64,000 nt of DNA from Stichopus chloronotus (taxonomy: Eukaryota > Echinodermata > Holothuroidea > Aspidochirotida > Stichopodidae): the NCBI GenBank assembly GCA_021234535.1, contig CM037833.1, forward strand, positions 22,538,738-22,602,737, given 5' to 3'. The position numbers and the translations under genes were made by a program. Below are positions 14,094 to 26,289 of the stretch, piece by piece (the first letter of the stretch is position 1; each line of letters begins with the position of its first letter). The notes under the pieces were generated by a model that saw only the letters and a program-made list of their open reading frames with translations, was not told the origin of the DNA and did no database searches.

Positions 14094-14425
14094 TTTGCAG
14101 TCTCGGTGTTGTGGCCGAGTGGATAACGGTGGTGGCGTTGGAAGCAATGACGCGTAGCAACAGGGATGTTTTTGGTTCGAATCCTGACCGGGTCACGGTC
14201 ACAGGTTTTTCGTCCAAGAGAAATGTTAGGTGTTTCTTAACTGACCTTGTGAAGAAAAAAGTACCAAATTTCTTCTAACACTGTTAAGTTGGTAGTCACC
14301 CGACGTGAAGTTGGAATTTACAAGCTACGTGCTGCCTCTCCGCACTTCTCTGGTCTCTTAGCGTCGTAAACAACTGCCCTTATAGATCTGGATTATTATT
14401 ATTATTGTTATTATTACTATTATTC
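14094..14425 (+). mobile_element. tRNA-derived SINE with (ATT)n tail
   Basis: The head resembles a serine or leucine tRNA: an A-box-like TGGCCGAGTGGATAACGG near 14114 and a B-box GGTTCGAATCC near 14176. A tRNA-unrelated body follows and ends in an ATT microsatellite (14392-14425). Both pol III promoter boxes are recognisable, but the cloverleaf is degenerate, so this is a SINE and not a working tRNA gene. A related head, also beginning GCAGTCTCGG, lies at 35.15 kb. Confidence 0.72.
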
Positions 14426-14429
14426 AAGG

Positions 14430-17400
14430 CCTGAATTATATGGCTGGATCAGTGACTCTGTTCAAATCTTTCGCCAGGTCTGTAACATTTTCCAGCACTC
14501 ATGGATAGGAATTTTTATTTGTGATTCGTTTACACTCCATCTGCAGCTGCATGGTGTTTAATAATGATTTTGTAAATTTGTGATCAAAAAGTACTTACCA
14601 TGACTAATTCACAACTTTAAAATCTCTATTGCATATCATATAAGCATATCATCATTTCAAATGACTAAACCTGTAACAATAGAAGGTATAAGTGATTTGT
14701 TAAATGCCAAGTGCTCTCTGTCATTACAACTGTCTTTCTTCTAAACACTGAACAGTTTACATTAAATGCGTATATTGTCTGTTTAAGTTGCTCCTTTTGT
14801 AAATGTTGGTATTTGTACACATGTTTATCTGTCTGGCTCATTAAACATGGACTTCTACACATCAAGTAATCAAGAGAAAAAAAAAGAAAACGGCAATACA
14901 GTTTAGAAGACTTGCCATAGTGTTCATACAAAAGCTTTTTTAAAACCAAATGTGTTAAAATGTAAAATGAAATTATTAGGTAAGTGTCAGAACACCATGG
15001 AAAGTTGCTATACAGTTCCAAAACATGAGAAAATCAACAACTAGCTTGTTTTAATGTGGGTAATTATAATTTTGTCATGGTCTATTTCTTGACACATTCT
15101 GCTCCTTTGTACTAATAAATGAGAATATGATAGATCACACTGTTCATATGAGACAATGATCTCACACAAATCCATATACCTCTTGGAGCCTTTTAGAACT
15201 GGATAGTAATTAATTGGGATACCATTAACCTCTCCTTAATTATAATTTGTCTTCGGTGCTAAAATGTCAGGCGCTTTAGTTCTTTCATTTTTGTTTTCAC
15301 CGCTGGCTTCTTTTCCTGCAGTTCTTGCTTCGTCCAACTGAAACCTATGTAAAAAATGATACGTTATTTATTTGTATTTAATTCAAAATGATCTTTAGTC
15401 AACGCTATGCCTGTAAAGTTGCTTTTGGTTGTGCTGTCCTTGTCCTATGCTGTCACTTGAAAATTCCGTGAGTTTTCCTCCTGCTTAGCAACATAGGCGG
15501 TAAAAATACTCCATCATGGGGTAAAAAGTGTTTAAGCCGACAAGTTAAAAAGTGCGAGGTAGACTATAGTTACTGACTAGCTAAGTGTAACATTAGGCCT
15601 GGCCTAAGTCAAGAACTGACGGTGCAATATATTTGGCATAATGCTACGGACGCACAGCATAAGGTACTCCCAACATTTTATACTCCATACGCCAACCGGT
15701 AATAAACCTAACGTAATTTAGGCCTAGCCTGTAACGTCATAGTTACAGACCTAGTCTATATACCGCAACATTGGACTGTCTGTAGTGGGAAAACATGTCA
15801 AAATTTAAGTCCTACTGATAGCTATATTTTTTTTTAAACTTTTGTTAACTATACAAACATGTAAAGAACTTTACTACATCATCAATAGTTATTAAACTGA
15901 GTAATGTTTATACCTGAATTTCTTCACTTTATAGGAAGTCAGTGGTAAACATTGATGATTTGCAAGTAAATAACGATGTTCGTCTGATTCCGATAGGTCC
16001 TATTTACACGTTTGCTGCGTATGAGGATTTATGTTGAAAATGTGTTAGAGCACTCAGCTAGAGCATAATTCAAATCAGTTAATACAATTAATAAAACACT
16101 GAACTGAGTCTTGAAAGTTGCATTATGCATTACTCACATCTAGTAACTTTACTTGTAAACAGTGTTGCTAAACGATTGTGTGTACGGGTAAATGATTGAG
16201 TGACATATTAAAGATTTCTTCCTATCTTTACGGCAGATATAAGTAAGTACTCAGTGGACTGGGTAGAAGTAACAATGGTTGTGCCCATGTTTCACAAGTG
16301 CAATTATATTAAAGGGTGATATGGATTAGTCGAATCTTGAAACTAAGTGAAGTAAAGTTATACTCACGTTTAATATCTAGCACAACTCATAGTAGGGTAA
16401 ATACCTTTCTTCGTTGTAGGGTAACCCCCTAATCCAATCACTTTCGGTAACTCAGCTTGGTTGTGAACTAAGTAGCCATGCGACTCTTATTTATTTTTGG
16501 TACGCGTTATAAGCATGGACACTGTGTTTTGCTGCATATCTTAATCCAAAAGGGCTATTTTGATGGAACGATCAAATTTTTGATCTGTCTATATATAACT
16601 TTATGTGAACAGTATAAGAACTTTATGTGAACTTTAAAAAACTTAACAAAAACTTTATAAAAACAGTATGAAACCTATTATACTGCTCATATATAACTAT
16701 GTATGTTCAGTATAATAACTGTATCTAAAAATCGTTTTACATGTGTTTTAAGATTAAAGGTTAAGGTCAGGGGTGAAAGGTCAAATGAAAGTATAAAAAA
16801 TACAGTTAGAAAAGCCTCATATATAGGGACATGTTTCATTATTAAAGTTACTCACAGTTATAATTTAAGTAAGTAGATAACCTGGCATCGGTTCAGGTGC
16901 TTCAGGATCTTGTTGAATTATATCTATTGAGGGGGGGGGGGGGTTGTTAGTGGTCATCGTTCAATATATTCACGTGTGTTTATTTCAAACTATATTTGTA
17001 TGCTTTTAACTATATATGTCTTACTTTATGATACATGAATTAGATACTCGATAAAGAGAAGATTGGGATTTTCTTTCAAAACTGGTATTATGACTTACGT
17101 TTCCTTGGTGCAGAATTTTTGAAAAAAAGTTTTACTTGATTTTCTTTAGTTACTTCAAGTTTGTGGCTGTAGGCTCATACAGGATAACAGCCTTAAGCAA
17201 GTGTTACCTCAAGAATCATTTTTTGTTCATACATAGCGACAGATTTTCTCAAATATCGAGCTTGGTATGTCCACGTATGCTATGAATAATTGTGATAATT
17301 TCTTCAATGTATTACATTTAACCTTTTGTAGAATGAGGAATGATACCTTTGCCAAAAGGAATACACAAAGATTTTCATTTAGGAAAGAAAGTGTCACAAT

Positions 17401-17680
17401 GAAATACGTGTACATGCAATATAAACACTTAATAAGTAAATGCAGCCTAGACTAACAAGGTGCCACTTCACCTTGTAAAACGTGATAGAAACTGCTCAGC
17501 ATTTCTTACCAATGCACCTGGCTTTAAATAAGATTCAGGAAATTTAATACTTTGTGATGCAAGAATAAAGTCATATTGTGTAACATTTTGTTCTCCTTTG
17601 TAACCTGTCAGACGCTTTTTGCATTGAATGAAAATAAAATTTAAAAATGTCAGGCCGTGCTTCAGACTAAACGTGTTCAG
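14430..17680. other. Intergenic, nothing coding supported
   Basis: AT-rich sequence. It holds imperfect repeats of ACTTTATGTGAAC-like words at 16580-16720 and a 13-G tract at 16931-16943. No splice-flanked coding segment was recognised. Confidence 0.5.
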
Positions 17681-17690
17681 TCTTCTCTAG

Positions 17691-17910
17691 ATTGAATGCC
17701 AGTCGAGCTCGATTGGATCATCCACTTCAGTCTATTACACAGACATTTCGTTCTAAGGATTTAAGAGAGTGCGCCCTCATAAATGTGACCAAATCACATG
17801 TGACATCATTTCAAAGAGTTGTAAACGTATTTGAAAGGAGGTACAATTTAGAAGGAGATACAACGGGAAGCTCAATTTATGCTAATCCTATTAGATATTC
17901 TAAGGAGTAA
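17691..17910 (+). pseudogene. Tyrosine-motif exon relic(s), possibly of the Death-linker family
   Basis: After the acceptor TTCTCTAG a phase-0 reading starts IECQSSSIGSSTSVYYTD. It resembles the first linker exon of locus A, which begins IEEFEND and ends TDVYYSE, but it lacks a GT donor and meets TAA soon after. A second reading frame over the same block ends GSSIYANPIRYSKE before TAA at 17908-17910 and carries YxN-type tyrosine motifs. Either this is a decayed linker exon or the 3' exon of an unrelated protein with a tyrosine-containing tail. No Death domain was found downstream. Confidence 0.3.
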
Positions 17911-18225
17911 TACTAGTTTCAATTCATAAAGGCATACGTACAACTAAAAGCTTTATAATTTTTGTGTGATATACGTTATATATCGTGGTATCCAACTAAT
18001 CTTTATCCACGCTTGCTTATACCGTATGCGAGAGAGAGTAAATGGATTGTTGTGTAAAAATAGGTCATAACCCTTCTGTCATATGACACAACTAATTAAA
18101 ATAGTGGTGAAACTATAATTATCTATTTTATTAACTTTGGACACTTTGAAAAGTTGTAGAAGGTATAGAAATTGACAAACATGCAGCCCTCGAGATAGAG
18201 GAGATTTAATTCACATCTCGAGTAC

Positions 18226-20608
18226 AAAAGATTTGATTGCATGAATGGAAAGGGGGCGGTTTGGGAACATAGGAAGGGACACTCTGAAAGTTTGAAAATA
18301 GTGCGTATGGGGGTGGTGGAGTTTTGAATGACCCCCCAAAATACGTTTAAATTACATCTTTGAGTACATCCACGAAATAAGCACCAGTTTGGTCAAATTT
18401 ATTTTCCTCATTGCAGATCTGATGTTCTTAAGTGCACAAAATAGTGCAAAAGGCACTTAAAACGCCCTTCAATAGTGGAGGTTGCACATTTACATCACAA
18501 CACATTCATATCACATATCAAGTACATCGGTGAAACCTTGCAAGTAAAATCTTTGCATTCCCCTAATAGGAGACCAGCAACTCTTAAGTGTCGAAATTGG
18601 TACAAAAGACACTTACGAACAAGATAAAGAGGACGCTGTATTAAGCACATTTAAAGCACATATTACGTTCATCGATGAAAGTTTGCAAGTACAGTCTTTG
18701 CATGCCCCTGATAACAGATTATCAATTCTGAAGTGGTCAAACTGGTGCAAAAGGCCCATAAGAACACATGAAAAATGGTGGTATTTTGCGGCACATTTAA
18801 TACATGTTGGGTACATCGATGAAACTTTACAAATAGTCTTCTGCATGCCCCTGAAAACAGGTCAACAATTTTCAAGTGTCCAAATTGGTGCAAAAGACAC
18901 TGAAGAGCTCCTTAAGGGTGCAAGCCTATATGCCTTACATATTAAAAGCATGTAGGCCTGTTCCAGAATCATTTAGCTGTTTGCTGCCATCTTTTGATAT
19001 TTAGTGTAGTGCTGTGATAAAGGAAATTTCCATTAACTTCTGTATTAATTTGTAGAGGTTGTATTGTAAGAAGGTGTGCGTTGTAGGCGATACACGTGAA
19101 CGAGATAGGGAGTCGGATGGTAACTAAATGAAAAGGAAGTTGAGAGTATTTTTGAGAGAATTCCAGTTGGGAAGTAAAGTTACGTTACTGTAAGCTCAGG
19201 ATAATCCTCTCTGCGAAATAAGTTGTTGAACCACAACTGCCTTGAAGTTGTATATTTCCACTTTCTTTCCGGCGTTAAGAGTTGGATCCGGACGAAGGCC
19301 TATTGAGTATACATCGATTAAACGTCAGAGGTAAATTGCTTGTGTGCCCATAGTAATAGATCAGCTTTTCTTAAGTGTTCAGATTATTGCGAAATATACT
19401 TAAGAGGTCCCAAGTATAGCTGGCTTTTTTTCTCTTTTTTTTGCACATTTCACAGAAAAATTAAAATGTAGACTACAAAATAATGTGCGTCTCCATTTAA
19501 GCACACACAAACTTTTCTGCAGTCACGAAGAAACCATATGATGATTAATTTACATAATGTAGAATTTTTCGTTTAGTTACACCGAAATTGATGTTAAACA
19601 AATCCATGAGAGTGTGCGCACGTAGGGCGATAGACTTTCATGCTTGAATATGCAACGCATGTCACCTGACACCACCAAAAAAGAGACTCCATGATCTTGC
19701 GTATCTTTTCATTAAGGACTTACAACCTACCCTGAATAGAAACGTCCAGAGTTTTAATCTTCAGCTATTTTGAGCTGGTATTACTCACTTACTTCTGATA
19801 CAGCTGTTTTTGTAATGTACTGACTTGTATTATCAGTTTGCTATTTCGCCTTGACGATGTAAGGTGTATTCTTACGAAATATTGGCGTAATATATTTTAT
19901 TCATCATGAATTTCATACTCATTGCTATTTTCAGTTTTATTATTAGTATATGGACCTCTCCAATCTTTGTATGTATACACACACACACACACATATATAT
20001 ATATACCTAAGAGAGGCCATTCAGAGACACTGTAAAAAAAAAGGTGTTTTTTATCAGAGACTTGCAAAGAATGTATGTGTGAAGCTTCATCGATGTACTC
20101 AATGTGTGCTTTAATTCTGCCAAACAGCGCCTTCTTCAATGATTGTGTTCTTTAGACCTTTTTGCACCGTTTCGAACACTTAAGAATTGCTTAAGAAATG
20201 TACCTGTGAAGTTACATCGATGTTCTCAATACATGCTTAAAATGTGCCCCACACAGCGCCCTCTTTAGAGTGTGCTTTACTGTCTTTTGCACCAATTTGA
20301 GAACTTAAGAATTGTTGATCTGTTATCAGATTAATGCCAAAAAGTGTATTTGCAAAGTTTCATCGATGTACTCAATATGCACCATTTTGTGCACTTAAGA
20401 ACATCAGATCTGCAATCAGGACCATGAAATTGACCATATCGTCCTATTCGTGGATGTAATCAAAGATGTAATTTAAACGTATTTTGGGGATCATTCAACC
20501 CTCCTCCCCCCCCCCCCCCGGACGCGCCATTTTCACCAAAACTTAAGAATGTCTGCTCCCATGTTAACGCACCATCCCCTTTCCAATCACGCAATCAAAC
20601 CCTTTATA
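18226..20608. mobile_element. Foldback-like element with long inverted arms of ~145-bp repeats
   Basis: The left arm (about 18231-18950) and the right arm (about 20040-20604) are imperfect reverse complements. Landmarks include TTGATTGCATGAATGGAAAG against its complement at 20578-20600, and AAAATACGTTTAAATTACATCTTTGA in both arms. Within each arm a unit of roughly 145 bp recurs, marked by CATCGATGAAAC-like words at 18525, 18670 and 18814 and their complements near 20089, 20216 and 20361. The centre (18.96-20.04 kb) has a CA/TA microsatellite at 19977-20006 and no transposase frame. This fits a non-autonomous foldback DNA transposon. A C-rich tract at 20506-20519 lies within the right arm. Confidence 0.7.
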
Positions 20609-20609
20609 A

Positions 20610-22085
20610 TGATCATAATAATAATACTTTTGTCCTGTGACAGACATCAAAATTCGTTTAACTTAGAAGTTGAAAGTCAATTTTCAATGTTATTTACGAC
20701 TGAGTAGACGAAATTAAACTTTTAGGTGAGGTTCCTAACACGTTGTCTTCACTTAAACCTGTAAGTGTGACAAAACATAATCTTAGCCGAAAGTTAGTTA
20801 GTGTAAAGGAAGAAATGTCCCGTCCCAACTCCTAGACTTTATGTACATATGACTATCATTAAGAGAAGCTTTCATGACAAAATCCTATAAAATATTTCTT
20901 TGGTATTCCTGTAAAAATCGAAACAAAACAGAAAGAAAATTAACTGCAAATGGAGAAGGAAAATAATACTGGATTTATTTTGGCATATATTAATGTTTCT
21001 ATTCAGAAATATTTTACTAGTAGTTTGTCTAGCATTTAGTTTCATATAGTCGGTTAAAAGTTCCAGGTTTCCAAAAGCCAAATGCATCTTTTGTGTTAAA
21101 AGCACTGTAATGATTTGTTTTGTCTGTGACATTATTTCAAAGCAGTGTTCTCCGCGGGTTCGAATATATTAACTGTGAATGGCACGTGTCGTGTCTTAAA
21201 AGCCATAACTGTTACAAGTAAAATGTGAACATTCATTAATACTTTTTTTCGTCTAGTGTCACGCAAATTCCAGTTGTAATAAAAATAACTATATACTTCT
21301 TTGGTCTACGCCGGTGAGACTCAAATGATCTTTGAACAATTTGGGGTCAACTAATTCAAGACAATACATAACACGAGACGTGAACAAGACACAGGGAACC
21401 AAAAACAAAGGGAAGAAAAGGCAGGACATGTTCAAGGAATATGTATTTTTACTACTGGTGTGGTAGCATGGTATAAATGTTCTGCATGTTTGGCAATATA
21501 ATGATCATGTTTATCTCTCATATTACATATACTAATTTTACGGTCTGTTTAAAACAATGTTTGTCATTCACATTAAAATGAATTGACATAAATTCAATTG
21601 TGATGAGGAGAGATATATCAGCGACTCAATATCTCACAAAGTATTAAATTTGGAATGAGAAGTTTCTGCAAACAATTCTAATACATTCGTTAATTTTCAT
21701 ATTCGGCAACTTGGCCAATGTATCACAAAGGCCTTGGCCGTATAACACATACGTTTCTTGCAGAGCGTTTTATTTGCCAGTGTTGTGGCTTGAACATTGT
21801 TTTTGACACTGTTTCAAAAAAGTGTGGCAAACAATATTTAATCCAAGGAACTGCATTAGTTATATGTAAAAGCCACCTGATTGCCTCTCGCCAAGTAGAG
21901 GATGAATTTTGCAAAATTCATACATGCTATGTATTTGAAATGCAAAATCACAATGACCCAAGAAACCGTCTGTATGTGTATGCAGAACAAAAGATATCCT
22001 ACTTAGTGAAATACTAAAACATAAAAGTTACATGTTGCTCTACAAAGCGTTTACGGAATGGAGTTCTCAAAATATGATTGATGAA
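20610..22085. other. Intergenic, no supported gene
   Basis: A 99-codon open frame (21718-22017) has no recognisable domain or splice context and runs into the MITE candidate. I do not call it a gene. Confidence 0.45.
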
Positions 22086-22086
22086 G

Positions 22087-22677
22087 TTAAAGGAGAAGGC
22101 AAGTCAGGACTTTTGACAATGTTAAATGAGAGACTAACATATGGTGAACACCATTACCAAATTTCAGTTAAATATGTTGCTTACTTTCCAAGATATTACA
22201 ATTTGAATATTCTTAGAAAATTATCAGGGAGCTGCCATTTGGAAATTGCGATGACATCATCAGACCACATGTGATTGAAAAGCTTTTGTTTTTCTTTATA
22301 TTTCATTGTCAATAAATTTTAACAGTCATGCATAGATTCAAGTCATAGTATAAGTGATTTGATTATTGCATGATACACCTCAGTAATTCAACACAAAATG
22401 CGTACAAGTGTGTTTCGGATTGATAGAAATAAGAGGTAAAGAATATAAAGAAATACATTACAATTTTTGCTGTCAGTGGTTATGTGACATCATTATTCGA
22501 CTTACTCAAGTTGTTTTACAGTCAACTTAGGCAAAAATGGCAGCACCCTTCTCTGAATTTCAAAAGTGTGTAACTTGGATAGGAAACAATATCTCTGCAT
22601 GAAACTTTGGGAAGATGTTTGCCAAACACTTCTGCTTCATTTTGATGAATATATTCCCAGGGTTTCCTTCTCCTTTA
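22087..22677. mobile_element. MITE candidate with TTAAAGGAGAAGG terminal inverted repeats
   Basis: TTAAAGGAGAAGG at about 22087 is matched by CCTTCTCCTTTAA ending near 22677, so a ~590-bp segment is bounded by 13-bp inverted repeats beginning with TTAA. TTAA targets are typical of piggyBac-type elements. The interior holds no transposase-like frame, so it would be non-autonomous. Confidence 0.45.
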
Positions 22678-22719
22678 AGCACATGACGTAAACTGAGCTT
22701 TTGTTAGCATTTCGTTTTC

Positions 22720-22959
22720 ACATTTGAAAATCTCATCTCTATACCTACTATACAGGGAGGCGATATTGTGCTTACTTGAGTGGTTGAAGTCGCCAAAAAT
22801 GACACTTCATTGGTAGCCCACCTTACATCCCTTGTGGTATTCAACCGAAACGTGATGGGCCAGTAAGCGCTTGTGTGGGGATCAAGGATCAAAATGAATT
22901 TTTAGAATTTCCTCTATGTGTGAGTTGTTAAACTACCATATATAGACAGAAGAGGATAC
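22720..22959 (-). repeat. Copy of the 53-kb repeat family, cut by the assembly gap
   Basis: The stretch with GCCAAAAATGACACTTCA and ATTCAACCGAAAC, followed by CTACCATATATAGACAG, is the reverse complement of segments near 53.45-53.62 and 52.88 kb. The scaffold gap begins within this copy. Confidence 0.6.
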
Positions 22960-23059
22960 NNNNNNNNNNNNNNNNNNNNNNNNNNNNNNNNNNNNNNNNN
23001 NNNNNNNNNNNNNNNNNNNNNNNNNNNNNNNNNNNNNNNNNNNNNNNNNNNNNNNNNNN
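22960..23059. other. Assembly gap of 100 N
   Basis: A run of exactly 100 N, the usual placeholder for a gap of unknown size. It lies between a repeat copy and an open reading frame, so coding sequence may be missing. Confidence 0.98.
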
Positions 23060-23060
23060 A

Positions 23061-23228
23061 CTTTACAAAGCCTCTGAAGATGTGTTTACCTGGAAAACGA
23101 AACACGGACGAATCGTGCCTTTGCAACGGTACGAAAAGGAAACTGGTATGCTAGAGGTAAAGTGGTCGTTTGGTATCAAAATTTCAACCTCAGTCTTTCG
23201 ATTGGACAAGATCTCTACAGTGATCTAG
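23061..23228 (+). CDS. Open frame starting at the gap, possible exon upstream of locus B
   Basis: From the first bases after the gap a 55-codon frame runs to TAG at 23226-23228. Its composition looks protein-like: ASEDVFTWKTKHGRIVPLQ, then RYEKETGMLE. A GTAAAG directly after the GMLE codons (23151) could be a donor, which would end the exon there. I do not recognise the domain. It lies on the strand of locus B, 0.6 kb before its first clear exon, so it may belong to that gene. Confidence 0.3.
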   Translation, partial: LYKASEDVFTWKTKHGRIVPLQRYEKETGMLEVKWSFGIKISTSVFRLDKISTVI

Positions 23229-26112
23229 GCTTTTATTGAAACTGCTCAGATTTTCTGAAATCTCTCAAGCAGGAATCTTTCATTGGTTGTAGCCAAATTG
23301 TCTCTTGTGTTTTCAACAACTCTGAACATTGCTATATTTATCAGACAATGGTTACTGGGGGAATAACATGACAGCCATTGATACATTAACTGGGATCGGT
23401 GTTGTTTAGATTTTTCATAGTTGTGTTTTATTGTCGAATTAAACAATTTCATATTAATAAATTTTCATATTAACAGTTTTTATGTTAACAATCGAAGCAC
23501 AAATGGCTTGCACAGACATTAGCTTTTAGTCTATTCCGTCCTCTGCTCAGGTTTATAAAGCAATCAAGAAGAAATACATGTTAATACATTAGGTAATTCT
23601 TCACCCTAAAATATAAGTAGAATTATTATGAATTACCAAGGTAACATACTTAGTTATTACTTAACCATTAATGGATGCGGTTGTGAGAGTGGTTTTAGAG
23701 AGGACAAAGGGAATGTATGCAAGTACATCGACAATAATTCTGTAGGTAGTTTAATGCCAACTTCTATCATCGATGATGTATTAAACAACACGAAAACATT
23801 ACTTTTGTTCTTGTTAGGTACACATTTTTCTTCTTCTTCTTCGTCTTCTTTCTTTTTATGTGTAGGAGTGTGGTAAACACGAAAGTGGCTTCGGAGACCA
23901 ACCAATCAATGACTTTGATGGAGTTTATGAAGTAAGATAAAAGACAAATTCAAGAGTGTCGAAATTAAAATGATGACATGACAATGATGACGTCCTTATG
24001 ACAAGACCAATGAATTTGATTTAATAGTTGCATATCGACAACATTGTTACCCAGAATATGTCTTCTCATTAATATTTCCAATTTAACTTACAAAGAAAAG
24101 AAAAAATCGAGGACTTTGAGAATCGAACTAATTTAAAAACTTAGGATGCCTTGATCTACAAAGTCCATTTGTGATGAAGTATTGGCATTAAAATGTTTGG
24201 AAAGAATTACTTTAATTCAGTGCAGGACATTTCCTGGTCGAGAAATTTACCATCAAAACCAGGTCCCATGGTAAGTTACATATGGTGTAACACTGCAATG
24301 TCTCGGAGAGATGATACTGACTACATATAGAAACACATTGCAACTGTCGAATTGGACGTATGCAGTGGATATACTTCCTATATATTTCCTATCCATTGAC
24401 AAAGCATTTACATAATTAGACAAGACAATCTGTCATTTGCGTTATGGCTCTCACGTTACCTGTTTCGCGTCAATAAAGCTATATGTCACCAGAACGGCGC
24501 CCTCACAATAGGAGCGTTCCATTGTTCAGTGAATATGTGATCTCGTATGGCATTTTACTGAATAGCATATTCGCAACATCGTAAAAAGTGTACTTCTGTC
24601 TCTACATTCCTTTTTATTAATGTAGTGGTAAGAAAAATTTAGGAGAAACAGATGAGCTTCCCCTGAAAGTCAGTAGAGATCGACTTACGACAATTGCAAG
24701 CACAACCTTTGGCATTATGGACAAGAAACGACATCTCAATATCTTTTAATTAAAACAAAGAAACATTTGATTAGCTGCATCAGTCATTGTGTATTTGTAC
24801 CTAGGTGAATCAGTTTCTGGCACCTTTTACATCATCCCATGTTATTAACAATATTATAACAAACGAGCTAAAGCACTTTACGGAGGAATTAGAACATTAT
24901 CGAAATATCCGTATGGAAGTCGGCGGTTACAAGACTAACGGAGGGCCATCGGAGGTCATCTATCTTTGCCAAAAAAAAAAAAAATACTTGACGGGTAACA
25001 GTGTCTCAACGAATCATAGTGAAGGTCATCGGCTGACTTCCGTTAAACCACTTGACATTTTCTGGATGTCGGATTAAAGTGGCCAACAGAGGTCCCTTAT
25101 CGACCGGGCAAATTTACGGTCGGGCGATGCATGATACCATTTTGTACACAGTGTAATCATTAAATTCATATAGCAATAACTATTCAACTAGTAATAATTA
25201 TAGGTCTTTGTCGATGAGCACACAATTTTATTTCTCTTTTTAGACATTATCATTCACTCAGAAAGACTCGGCATTCTATTCACGCAACGTCGTTCATGAG
25301 GTGAGGCAAGGTAACATTTATCAATAAAAATGAGAAGTGTTATTCATTCATCATTCATCTGAGATTGTATGCGACTATAAAATTTGAATACAAAGACATT
25401 CAGTTAGAGGCAGTAGCTAGGTTTCTGGAAACAGACGTATTACAATATAATCGTGTGATGAGTTAATAGTAACGTAGTTTTCACATTCTGGTCTGGATCA
25501 AAATAATGCTACTACTCAGTTCCTTCGGTCTCTTCCATAAAATGATAAAAACCTGCTCAAACAAAAAGAGATGTCACACTGTAGTTTATACCAAACGGTG
25601 TGATACTCATTTCAGCTTGCAAGAATCACATAGGGGCTTATGTAATTAACAATTAAAACCTTTAAAGAATTGTATCAAGTATTGTACTGAAATGTTCTGA
25701 AAAATTAAATGTGTATGACGTCATTGCTCATTGTTTTTCGACTGATGATTTTTGTATGATCTTCTTTCTTCTTTCGGTTGCAAGCATTGTTTGAGTGGTT
25801 TGCCTGGAAATCAAAAGTCAAAATCTTTGAATAAAATGCTCTCACGTTCATCATTTTAACATCTTCGTAAACCGTAATGGTATTATCTTAAATACTACTG
25901 TGGTTAGGATTGTCGTGGAAGCCCGTATTTGCATAGAACGTCCCTTCTGGCATCTGGACTGGACATTGACAATCATCGGTTGTCCATGTCACTTATCGTC
26001 GGCACAAACGTCTGGACAACTTGTTTGATTTCTGTTAGAGGATTAGTCTTTGCAAGACTCACCACATTCAAATCTTCGAAATTGTAATAATGATGGCTGC
26101 GTTTAACCCACT

Positions 26113-26289
26113 ATGTTTTTGCCTGCAAATCGCCTTGGCAGGTCAAGCACTTGGGATGTCCATGAGGAGATTGCAGCTTGGAAACGTATAGTCTGGATCA
26201 ACGTGGGAAATAGAACCAACTGGAAAGGACATGGTCAATCAAGTTATCTGTCACTTTGGAGTGATCCGTCATTGAAGAGAGAAACCTGA
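26113..26289 (+). CDS. Short 58-codon open frame in a locus B intron, unrecognised
   Basis: ATG to TGA, with protein-like composition (TWDVHEEIAAWKRIVWINVG, then NRTNWKGHG). It is GC-richer than its surroundings. No domain is recognised and no splice sites are clear. It may be a repeat-derived fragment. Confidence 0.2.
   Translation: MFLPANRLGRSSTWDVHEEIAAWKRIVWINVGNRTNWKGHGQSSYLSLWSDPSLKRET

Noticed and set aside
14114..14190. Functional tRNA gene (Ser/Leu type) from A- and B-box words
   Set aside because: The acceptor and anticodon arms do not pair properly, and a long body with an (ATT)n tail follows, so a SINE explains it better.
21718..22017. 99-codon frame with several cysteines
   Set aside because: The cysteine spacing fits no known finger or extracellular domain, and there are no supporting splice sites; it abuts repeat DNA.
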